Source: Planctomycetota bacterium
Lineage (GTDB): Bacteria; Planctomycetota; Phycisphaerae; SM23-33; FEN-1343
Direction: 5' to 3'
DNA: 5,409 nt
NCBI GenBank assembly: GCA_013203365.1
Contig: JABMQG010000186.1
Span: 1-5,409, forward strand
Translations under genes and position numbers: made by a program
Notes under the pieces: model-generated
Databases searched by the model: none
Seen by the model: only the letters and a program-made list of their open reading frames with translations
Told to the model about the DNA's origin: nothing
Part shown: in pieces, positions 1-5,409 of the stretch
Numbering within the stretch: position 1 is the first letter of the stretch
Layout of the letters: each line of letters begins with the position of its first letter

Positions 1-2
1 CA

Positions 3-437
3 ACCACGCGATGCACTCCACTTTACCGTCACCAAAGCCGCAAGTCGACCACCGCAGGAAAGGGAAGGCCCACGGTAGAGCTTATGGGGCTTGTCTTTGG
101 CCGCGGTTCTGGTAACCTGAGCCGTAGTGGTGGGGTGTCTCGGCTCCGGGAGCCAACGCTGGTCTCAGCAGCCGAGTATGCTAAAGTCGCGTACTGTTTT
201 AATATAAACACTTTCGGGATGTCGCCGTCGGCGGCGGCCGATAAGGCCATTGAAGCTATCGCCGCACTGCGGAAGCGTATTGGCATCCCTAAGTCGTTGG
301 CCGAAGTGGGCGTTAGGGAAGACCAGCTTCCGTTGCTGGCGAAGAAGGCGTTTGAGGACCCCTGTCACCAGACCAACCCTCGGCCCTGTACCGAACGCGA
401 CCTGCTGGGGCTCTATCGGCAGGCTTACAATCAGTGA
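3..437 (+). CDS. Iron-containing alcohol dehydrogenase, C-terminal fragment (5' end off window, probably frameshifted)
   Basis: This is the C-terminal helical part of an Fe-dependent (group III) alcohol dehydrogenase, a family that interconverts alcohols and aldehydes with NAD(P). The frame is open to the window edge; its first ATG is at 84. Numbered from that ATG, residues from about 28 onward fit the family: an AAEYAKVAY segment, AADKAIEAIAALRKRIGIP (about 51-69), SLAEVGV (71-77) and the closing NPRP (98-101) followed by ERDLLGLYRQA. Residues 1-27 do not look like the family. The expected HG.A.G iron-site motif appears instead in frame +2 (HGRAYG, 71-88) and seems to continue in frame +1 (LSLAAVLVT, 91-117). 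The gene is therefore either a decaying pseudogene or has base errors near a contig end. It ends 39 bases before the AOR start, in the same orientation, so the two are probably cotranscribed. Family assignment of the C-terminal part is fairly secure; substrate is unknown. Confidence 0.78.
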   Translation, partial: TTRCTPLYRHQSRKSTTAGKGRPTVELMGLVFGRGSGNLSRSGGVSRLREPTLVSAAEYAKVAYCFNINTFGMSPSAAADKAIEAIAALRKRIGIPKSLAEVGVREDQLPLLAKKAFEDPCHQTNPRPCTERDLLGLYRQAYNQ

Positions 438-465
438 TCAATCTTAGCGCATTCTGCAAGGCACC

Positions 466-470
466 GGAGA
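466..470 (+). promoter_or_regulatory. Ribosome binding site of the AOR gene
   Basis: GGAGA lies six bases before the ATG at 477 and supports that start. A second ATG at 472 is in another frame and soon meets a stop. The stop of the upstream alcohol dehydrogenase fragment is in the same frame as the AOR, with no other ATG, GTG or TTG between them. Confidence 0.7.
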
Positions 471-476
471 CATGTC

Positions 477-2348
477 ATGGCTGATGGCTTCACCGGGTCC
501 ATCCTGCGGGTGGACCTGACTGCCGGGAAGATCGAAAAGCAGCAGTTGGGTGATGATTTTTATCGCACCTACATAGGCGGCGGTGCGTTCGGGGCGTACT
601 TTCTGCTGAAGGAGACAGCCGCGGACCTCGACCCCTTCGCCGAGCAGAACGTCTTGACCATCGCCGTATCCGCGGCGACGGGGGCGGCGGTCAGCGGTGC
701 CAGCCGATGCTGCGTTACCGCTTTATCCCCCGAAACCGGCGCCGTGGCCGACAGCCAGGCCGGCGGGAGCATAGGCCCGGCGATCAAGCGTGCCGGCTAC
801 GATGCCATCGTCATCACAGGCAAGGCCAAAAGGCTTTCTTACCTGCTGGTCGCCGGCGACGACGTTCTGATCGTCGATGCCGGCGACCTGAAAGGCAAGA
901 CCGTCCTTGAAGTGCACGACTTGCTTCGGGCCAAGCATGGTCAGAAGCACCTGAGCATCCTTCAGTGCGGGCCGGCAGGGGAGAAGCTTGTCCGATTCGC
1001 GTGTCTTCTTGCGGACTTGAACAACGCCGCCGGCAGGACCGGCCTTGGGGCCGTCTTCGGTTCCAAAAACCTTCGCGCCGTGGTCGTTCGGGGCGACAAG
1101 CCGATCCGCTTCGCCGATCCCCAGGGTCTGAAGGTTCTCGCGTCGTTGGCTGCTGAACGCATTGAGAGTAGCGGATTTCCACTTACCCTCCGTAAACACG
1201 GCACCCCGGGTGTGGTTGGAACTCAGGCCGAGGCTGGCAATTTGTCGACGCACAACTACAGCCGCGGTTGGCACGAGGACTACAAGCAATTGGACGGCTC
1301 CGTCTACGAACCCCTGATTGGCGCCGGCGGCACCACTTGTTTCGCATGCGTCGTCAGATGCCGTAAGAAGGTCAAGGCGGACCACCCATACCAGGTTACC
1401 GACAGGCTGGGCGGCCCAGAATTCGAGACCATCGGGCTGCTGGGCGCCAACCTGGACATTACCGATCCGGTGGTGGTGGCCAAGGCGAATGAACTGTGCA
1501 ACAACTACGGGCTCGACACCATCACGATGGGTGGGCTTGCCGCATACCTTTTCGAATCGCTTCAGGCCGGGGCGATCGGCCCGGAGGTGTTGGGCGGCAG
1601 GAGGACGGGCTTCGGCAACGGCGAGGCGCTGCTGTGGCTGATCGAGCAAGTTGCGCAGCGCAAGGGCGTGGGCGACGTGCTGGCAGAAGGATTCTCGGCG
1701 GCTGTGAAAGAATTAGGCAGCCAAACCGCGCCCTACGCCATACACGTCAAAAATCACGGACTGGCCGTCCACATGGCCCAGGTCAAGCCCAGTCAGGCCC
1801 TGATGTACGCCGTCTGCCCCATCGGCGCCGACCATATGTCCTGCGAACACGACTGGCTTTTAGCCAGCGAATCGGAGGCGTGCAAGGGCCTGGGCATCCT
1901 CGGGCATGGATCGGCCGGGTCAACCGATCTGGCAAAGGTCCGCATGACCGTGTACTCCCAGTATTTCTACAGCGCCCTGGATGCGCTTTGCCTGTGCATG
2001 TTCTGCTGGGGACCCGGCAACCTGTTCATGTACCGCGAACTGGAAGACCTGTGCCGATTCACCACCGGCTGGGATTTGACGATCTGGGAGCTGATGAAAC
2101 TCGGTGAGCGTCGCGTGAACATGATGCGCCAGCTCAATGCGCGGCGGGGCTTTACTCGCCAAGACGATCGACTGCCTGGACGGCTTAACGAGCCGTTGCC
2201 CGATGGGCCTTCCAAGGGCCGGCGGGTCGATCCGGAGGCGTTTGCCCAGATGTTGGACCAGTATTACGACTTAATGTGCTGGGACCGCCAAACCGGCAAT
2301 CCAACGCCGGCCAAACTGATGGAACTTGGGTTGGAATGGACGATTTGA
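477..2348 (+). CDS. Aldehyde ferredoxin oxidoreductase family protein (tungsten/molybdenum pterin enzyme)
   Basis: This is a complete cytoplasmic AOR-family enzyme of 623 residues, the usual length. The family oxidises aldehydes to carboxylic acids and passes electrons to ferredoxin, using a bis-pterin W (or Mo) centre and one [4Fe-4S] cluster. Residues 1 to about 205 form the N-terminal pterin-binding domain (YIGGGAFGAY at 32-41, SRCCVTALSPETG at 76-88, NNAAGRTGLGAVFGSKNL at 182-199). The cluster ligands are visible as C288-x2-C291-x3-C295, with the fourth most likely C507 in DALCLC (502-507). GPEFETIGLLG (313-323) and NYGLDT (343-348) are the conserved segments around the second pterin. H432 and GADH (450-453) are kept, but the E.P.HDPR stretch common in the family reads GLAVHMAQ (428-435), pointing to a separate subfamily. 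No MoaD-like protein or ferredoxin partner gene is present here. Family is certain from motifs; the aldehyde substrate is inferred only from the neighbours. Confidence 0.95.
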   Translation: MADGFTGSILRVDLTAGKIEKQQLGDDFYRTYIGGGAFGAYFLLKETAADLDPFAEQNVLTIAVSAATGAAVSGASRCCVTALSPETGAVADSQAGGSIGPAIKRAGYDAIVITGKAKRLSYLLVAGDDVLIVDAGDLKGKTVLEVHDLLRAKHGQKHLSILQCGPAGEKLVRFACLLADLNNAAGRTGLGAVFGSKNLRAVVVRGDKPIRFADPQGLKVLASLAAERIESSGFPLTLRKHGTPGVVGTQAEAGNLSTHNYSRGWHEDYKQLDGSVYEPLIGAGGTTCFACVVRCRKKVKADHPYQVTDRLGGPEFETIGLLGANLDITDPVVVAKANELCNNYGLDTITMGGLAAYLFESLQAGAIGPEVLGGRRTGFGNGEALLWLIEQVAQRKGVGDVLAEGFSAAVKELGSQTAPYAIHVKNHGLAVHMAQVKPSQALMYAVCPIGADHMSCEHDWLLASESEACKGLGILGHGSAGSTDLAKVRMTVYSQYFYSALDALCLCMFCWGPGNLFMYRELEDLCRFTTGWDLTIWELMKLGERRVNMMRQLNARRGFTRQDDRLPGRLNEPLPDGPSKGRRVDPEAFAQMLDQYYDLMCWDRQTGNPTPAKLMELGLEWTI

Positions 2349-2357
2349 CGCCTGCCA

Positions 2358-2377
2358 GGCACGATAGACCGCGTGCC
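2358..2377 (+). other. Small inverted repeat between the AOR and ligase genes
   Basis: GGCACG (2358-2363) and CGTGCC (2372-2377) can pair as a six-base-pair stem with an eight-base loop. It begins ten bases after the AOR stop and overlaps a shorter palindrome, GCCTGCCAGGC (2350-2360). No run of T follows, so it does not look like an intrinsic terminator. It could be an mRNA processing or stability element, or chance in GC-rich DNA. Confidence 0.3.
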
Positions 2378-2415
2378 GGCTCGACACATCTATTTATTCA
2401 GGACGCAAGACAGCC

Positions 2416-3786
2416 ATGAGCAAATCGCATGAAGACAAGCCGGGGAAATGGCCGGACTGGCTCACGCAGGAACAGATAGACACGATCGCCGTGGCGTTTA
2501 CCGGCGTCTATGGGTTACTGTTCGGCAAGCGCATGACGTACGATTTCTTCCGCGACCACGTTGCCGACGCCGGTACGCACGCGTGCAACTATCTTATGAC
2601 CACCGACTTGAACATGAACGTGCTGCCGGGGTTCAAACTGGCCAGTTGGGACCAGGGCTTCGGTGACTTTCACGTCAAGCCGGACATGCAAACCATCCGC
2701 CGGCTTCCCTGGCAAAGCGGAACGGCACTGGTGCTGGCCGACCTTTTCCACACGACGGGCGAGCCGGTCGAGGAATCGCCTCGCCGGGTTCTAGCCCGGC
2801 AGTTGGAGAAGTGCCGACAGGCAGGCATGAAGGCATGCATCGGGTCGGAGCTGGAGTTCGTTTTGTTTGCCGAGGACTACCAGACGATCACAAAGAAGGG
2901 ATTCAGGGACCTCGTCCCAAGTTCCGACTACCTGATCGATTATCACATCCTCCAGCCTGGCCGCGATGAGGACGTCCTGCGACGGCTTCGCAATGAGATG
3001 CCAGCCGCGGGCATCCCAATCGAGTGCAGCAAGGGTGAAGCCGGCCAGGGCCAGCACGAGGTCAACCTGGTTTACGCTGAAGCGATGGAAATGGCCGACC
3101 GGCATATCGTCTATAAGACCGGCGCCAAGGAGATCGCATCGCAGCAGGGCAAGGCGCTGACCTTCATGGCCAAGTGGGCGGCCAATCAGGCCGGCAACGG
3201 TTTCCACCTGCATACGAGCCTGTGGGACGCCAAAGGCGAGAATAACCTGTTCTGGGATGCCGGCGCCGGCCAAAAGAGCGAACTGTTCGGCCAGTTCCTG
3301 GCTGGGCTGTTGAAGTATAGCAGAGAGCTGAGCTACTTCTTCGCCCCGACGGTGAATTCATACAAGCGATATCAGAATAATTCGTGGGCCCCGACGGCGA
3401 TCGTCTGCGGGCATGACAACCGCAGTTGCGGGCTGCGCGTTGTAGGGGCGGGTAATTCGCTGCGGATCGAAAATCGCATGCCGGGCGCCGACGCCAATCC
3501 CTACCTGACCTTCGCGGCAACCTTGGCCGCGGGTATTCGCGGCGTAGAAGAGAAACTGGATCCCGGCCAGATCTATCAAGGCAACGCATACCTGGACGAA
3601 AGCCTTCCCCGACTGCCTGAATCGCTGGCCATTGCGACGGAGCTTCTGGCTAACAGTGAGATGGCGAAATTGGCCTTCGGGGCCGAGGTGGTCGAGTTTT
3701 ACGTCCAAACGGCTCGTCTTGAGAACCGGGCATTCCGGCAATCGGTGACCGATTGGGAACGCCAGAGATACTTCGAGCAGATATAG
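2416..3786 (+). CDS. Glutamine synthetase-like gamma-glutamyl ligase (PuuA / GlnA4-like)
   Basis: This is a complete 456-residue glutamine synthetase-fold ligase, which activates glutamate with ATP and joins its gamma-carboxyl to an amine. The beta-grasp N-terminal domain (about 20-115) includes GLLFGKR (33-39), ACNYLMTTDLNMN (56-68), WDQGFGDF (78-85) and the PD...PW stretch (89-99). This pattern is typical of GS-like amine ligases and differs from the DGSS loop of true glutamine synthetase. Catalytic-domain motifs are intact: SELEF (144-148, metal ligands E145 and E147), GEAGQGQHEVN (207-217, E208 and E215), NGFHLH (261-266, H264), NSYKR (314-318), DNR (334-336), LR (340-341) and IENRMPGADANPYL (351-364). 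The NLY adenylylation site of regulated GlnA is absent; IYQGNAYLDESLP (386-398) occupies the region. ATG 2416 is the first usable start after an in-frame stop at 2365; its ribosome site is weak (AGGA at 2400-2403, 12 bases away). The PuuD-like gene four bases downstream supports a gamma-glutamylation role. GlnA4-type gamma-glutamylethanolamide synthetase is the closest pattern I recognise; the amine itself is not determined. Confidence 0.88.
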   Translation: MSKSHEDKPGKWPDWLTQEQIDTIAVAFTGVYGLLFGKRMTYDFFRDHVADAGTHACNYLMTTDLNMNVLPGFKLASWDQGFGDFHVKPDMQTIRRLPWQSGTALVLADLFHTTGEPVEESPRRVLARQLEKCRQAGMKACIGSELEFVLFAEDYQTITKKGFRDLVPSSDYLIDYHILQPGRDEDVLRRLRNEMPAAGIPIECSKGEAGQGQHEVNLVYAEAMEMADRHIVYKTGAKEIASQQGKALTFMAKWAANQAGNGFHLHTSLWDAKGENNLFWDAGAGQKSELFGQFLAGLLKYSRELSYFFAPTVNSYKRYQNNSWAPTAIVCGHDNRSCGLRVVGAGNSLRIENRMPGADANPYLTFAATLAAGIRGVEEKLDPGQIYQGNAYLDESLPRLPESLAIATELLANSEMAKLAFGAEVVEFYVQTARLENRAFRQSVTDWERQRYFEQI

Positions 3787-3790
3787 AAGC

Positions 3791-4540
3791 ATGGGAAAAC
3801 GAAAACCTGTCATCGGAATAAACTGCGACATGGACATGGAGGGCGCCGGTCGGCCGCGCCCTAGGCCATACGTGTTTGTCTTGGCCGACTATTTCGACGC
3901 CATAATTCAGGCCGGCGGACTTCCCATTCTGCTGCCGCCGCTGGACAACGATGAAGACATTCGGCAGGTGCTGGCCGGCCTGGATGGATTGCTGCTGACC
4001 GGCGGCGGCGACGTTGATCCGTCGCTTTACGGGCGGCCACTTCACCCGGCGACCAAATTGGCCTCGCCACGGCGATTGCAGTTCGATTTGCTGCTGACAA
4101 AGGCCGCACTGGCGTTTGAAAAGCCGATTCTCGCCATCTGCCTGGGCGCGCAGATGCTAAACGTGGCAGCCGGCGGAACACTGAGGCAAGACCTGGAAGA
4201 CCAAACACAGGGCCGCCTTGAGCATAGGCAAGTGCCCAATGACGATAAGGAAGTGCATATAGTGACTATTTCGCCGGGTTCCAGCCTGGCAAAGATCGTG
4301 GGAACTTCTCCCCTCGGCGTCAACAGCACACACCACCACGCCGTCGATACGGTCGCGCCGGGGTTCAAGGCATGCAGCACGGCCTCGGACGGTGTAATCG
4401 AGGCAATCGAACGCCCAACCGGCCCAATGACCCTTGGTGTCCAGTGGCACCCCGAACGGCTGAGGGATAGCGACAGGCACCGAAGTCTGTTCAAAGCGTT
4501 GGTCGAACAGGCAGGCCCTGATCCCAGGGCGCCTGACTAA
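3791..4540 (+). CDS. PuuD-like gamma-glutamyl hydrolase (peptidase C26, class I glutamine amidotransferase fold)
   Basis: This is a complete 249-residue enzyme, close to the ~254 of E. coli PuuD, predicted to hydrolyse a gamma-glutamyl amide to glutamate and the free amino acid in the cytoplasm. Visible motifs are PVIGINCD (6-13), YFDAIIQAGGLPILLPP (34-50), LLTGGGDVDPSLYG (68-81), the nucleophile elbow AICLGAQMLNVAAGG (115-129, catalytic C117), NSTHHHAVD (178-186) and GVQWHPE (216-222, H220 and E222), which completes the Cys-His-Glu triad. The nucleophile context is CLG where PuuD-type enzymes usually have CRG, a minor divergence. The ATG lies four bases after the ligase stop with no clear ribosome site of its own, which suggests translational coupling. 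Pairing with a GS-like ligase is characteristic of gamma-glutamylation pathways such as Puu. A free-standing amidotransferase or folate-type gamma-glutamyl hydrolase is less likely in this setting. Confidence 0.9.
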   Translation: MGKRKPVIGINCDMDMEGAGRPRPRPYVFVLADYFDAIIQAGGLPILLPPLDNDEDIRQVLAGLDGLLLTGGGDVDPSLYGRPLHPATKLASPRRLQFDLLLTKAALAFEKPILAICLGAQMLNVAAGGTLRQDLEDQTQGRLEHRQVPNDDKEVHIVTISPGSSLAKIVGTSPLGVNSTHHHAVDTVAPGFKACSTASDGVIEAIERPTGPMTLGVQWHPERLRDSDRHRSLFKALVEQAGPDPRAPD

Positions 4541-4548
4541 GTCAGGTG
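4515..4548 (+). repeat. Two adjacent hairpins at the 3' end of the PuuD-like gene
   Basis: GCCCTG (4515-4520) pairs with CAGGGC (4525-4530) around a four-base loop. Immediately after, CCTGAC (4532-4537) pairs with GTCAGG (4541-4546), and the loop is exactly the TAA stop codon of the PuuD-like gene; one G-U and one C-G pair at the base would add two more pairs, at the cost of the last pair of the first hairpin. No T-run follows, so this is not a classical intrinsic terminator, but it may slow RNA decay or mark the end of the operon. Confidence 0.45.
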
Positions 4549-4555
4549 AAGCCGA

Positions 4556-4588
4556 CCTGGGGCCCAGGAATACGAAAAAGGATCCTGG
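4556..4588 (+). promoter_or_regulatory. Overlapping inverted repeats enclosing the ribosome site of the glycosidase gene
   Basis: CCTGGG (4556-4561) is complementary to CCCAGG (4563-4568). The second arm overlaps CCAGGA (4564-4569), which can instead pair with TCCTGG (4583-4588). The two pairings are mutually exclusive, and the second puts the Shine-Dalgarno AAGGA (4578-4582) in a 13-base loop directly before the GTG start. The pairing is seen in the sequence; any regulatory effect is inference. Confidence 0.35.
4578..4582 (+). promoter_or_regulatory. Ribosome binding site deciding the GTG start at 4590
   Basis: AAGGA lies seven bases before GTG 4590, an ideal spacing. It is the main reason for choosing GTG rather than a later start: the frame has no stop from there to the window end, and the first residues (KLFPLPRQMRVLPG) resemble the usual opening of GH20 N-terminal domains. 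Confidence 0.6.
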
Positions 4589-4589
4589 C

Positions 4590-5409
4590 GTGAAGCTGTT
4601 TCCACTACCCAGGCAAATGCGAGTTCTCCCTGGGCAGACGGCAATCGGTCCGGTGAGATTTCAGCCTTCACTCCCCAGGGACGCTCTTGAGGCCTCCGCT
4701 CGGCGTGTCATCGCGGCGGCAACCGACGGTGACGGTGAGGCTCCATTATGCGTCCGGACTTCTTTGCAGGGCGAATCGGAATGGGCCGAGGGTCTCGAAG
4801 AGCAACAAAAGGCCTTTATTCACAGCCAGGGCGCCCAGGAACGCTATTGCCTTAACATTTCCGGCGAGGGTGTCAAGATCGCCGCCGCGGCCACTGAAGG
4901 GATTGCCTCTGCATTAGCCACTCTCCAGCAGATGATAGAAGCCTCCACGTCTCAGACTGTCCCTTGGACGATAATCTCGGACTGGCCGGCGATGCGGTTC
5001 CGGGCGATTTCGCCCAGCCTGACATGGTATACCGGGCCTCAGGACAGCTATCATCTACGAGCCGAGGGATTCGACTGTCATCTTTGGTCGGGCAATGAGT
5101 GGAAAGTCCTGGTGGACTGGATGGCGCTGCACAAGTTGAACAAGTTGATCTTGTGCATGTACGGTTCCTGGCCGTTCAGATTGCCCGACTACCCGCAGGC
5201 AACAGCGGATTACGAAGTGGACCGATGGGACGCAGTCGCTGGCCGGCGGATTCGCGTGCGATTCCGGCACCCCAACATCGAGAAGCCGTTTCTGCCGGGT
5301 GTGTTGGATTACGCCCGCGTTCGTGGCATTGAGAGTTACGCCTACATCGGCCTGAACTCCTTCAACGGATTCCTTCAGCAGGTTGAGTCGCGCGGGGGGG
5401 AGGGACACG
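4590..5409 (+). CDS. GH20-type glycoside hydrolase-like protein, N-terminal 273 residues (runs off the window)
   Basis: From GTG 4590 the frame stays open for 273 codons to the window edge. Residues 1 to about 130 look like the GH20 'b' (zincin-like) domain: FPLPRQMRVLPG near the start, then ERYCLNISGEGVKIAAAA (84-101), EGIASALATLQQMI (103-116) and VPWTIISDWPAMRFRAI (124-140). The DWP..RFR boundary is where the catalytic TIM barrel normally begins. The barrel start includes WKVLVDWMALHKLNKLIL (171-188) and VLDYARVRGIESYAYIGL (238-255), both with the look of early barrel strands and helices. However, the RH and H.TDD motifs of true GH20 hexosaminidases are not seen, and the catalytic Asp-Glu pair would lie beyond the window. 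The DWMALH string also recalls GH89. No signal peptide is visible. Probable role is hydrolysis of a glycan or glycoside, perhaps of an amino sugar; family assignment is moderate. The G-run at 5394-5400 makes the last few residues uncertain. Confidence 0.65.
   Translation, partial: MKLFPLPRQMRVLPGQTAIGPVRFQPSLPRDALEASARRVIAAATDGDGEAPLCVRTSLQGESEWAEGLEEQQKAFIHSQGAQERYCLNISGEGVKIAAAATEGIASALATLQQMIEASTSQTVPWTIISDWPAMRFRAISPSLTWYTGPQDSYHLRAEGFDCHLWSGNEWKVLVDWMALHKLNKLILCMYGSWPFRLPDYPQATADYEVDRWDAVAGRRIRVRFRHPNIEKPFLPGVLDYARVRGIESYAYIGLNSFNGFLQQVESRGGEGH

Noticed and set aside
723..1649. Long open frame of 308 residues on the minus strand
   Set aside because: It lies wholly inside the AOR gene, whose motifs are unmistakable; the antisense translation shows no recognisable domain and is a by-product of GC-rich codon use.
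1496..2107. Open frame of 203 residues on the plus strand
   Set aside because: It is a shifted frame within the AOR gene, Arg-rich and without any family pattern.
3358..3837. Minus-strand open frame spanning the ligase-hydrolase junction
   Set aside because: It crosses two well-supported genes on the other strand and has no recognisable motif.
4532..4546. Intrinsic terminator after the PuuD-like gene
   Set aside because: The hairpin is real in sequence but no T-run follows and the loop contains the stop codon, so a terminator call is not supported.
4687..4917. Plus-strand open frame of 76 residues
   Set aside because: It overlaps the GH20-like coding frame from 4590, which has a good ribosome site and family motifs; this frame is a basic, low-complexity shadow.
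5055..5408. Minus-strand open frame at the window end
   Set aside because: It is antisense to the barrel part of the GH20-like gene and shows no domain of its own.

Overview
The window reads as part of a catabolic gene cluster from a GC-rich bacterium with an anaerobic or facultatively anaerobic metabolism. All five genes are on the + strand and closely packed. The redox style rests on a ferredoxin-linked aldehyde oxidoreductase of the tungsten/molybdopterin AOR family, next to the tail of an iron-containing alcohol dehydrogenase. A planctomycete or related PVC-type sediment bacterium would fit the GC content and the large unusual glycosidase, but this is only an impression. There is no rRNA, tRNA, mobile element or CRISPR array to place the organism.

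Layout: (1) 3-437 is the C-terminal end of an iron-containing alcohol dehydrogenase; its first ~165 bases look frameshifted. (2) 477-2348 is a complete AOR-family gene of 623 residues. (3) 2416-3786 is a complete glutamine-synthetase-like ligase of 456 residues, of the gamma-glutamylation type (PuuA / GlnA4-like) rather than a classical ammonia-assimilating enzyme. (4) 3791-4540 is a complete class I glutamine amidotransferase-like peptidase (C26, PuuD-like), four bases behind the ligase. (5) From 4590 to the window end is the N-terminal 273 residues of a GH20-type glycoside hydrolase-like protein, starting at GTG. It has a GH20 'b' domain followed by the beginning of a TIM-barrel-like region. 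No intergenic stretch exceeds about 70 bases, so no region is left unexplained.

How the genes may work together: the ligase would attach glutamate through its gamma-carboxyl to an amine. The alcohol dehydrogenase and AOR would oxidise an alcohol to an aldehyde and then to an acid. The PuuD-like hydrolase would release glutamate again. This resembles the putrescine (Puu) and gamma-glutamyl-ethanolamide routes, but with a ferredoxin-dependent AOR where Puu uses the NAD(P)-dependent aldehyde dehydrogenase PuuC, and an Fe-alcohol dehydrogenase where Puu uses the amine oxidase PuuB. An amino alcohol such as ethanolamine is the substrate type that fits best. This is inference from gene content. The glycosidase may or may not belong to the same unit: it is separated by 49 bases containing several small inverted repeats, and its own ribosome binding site lies in the loop of one of them.
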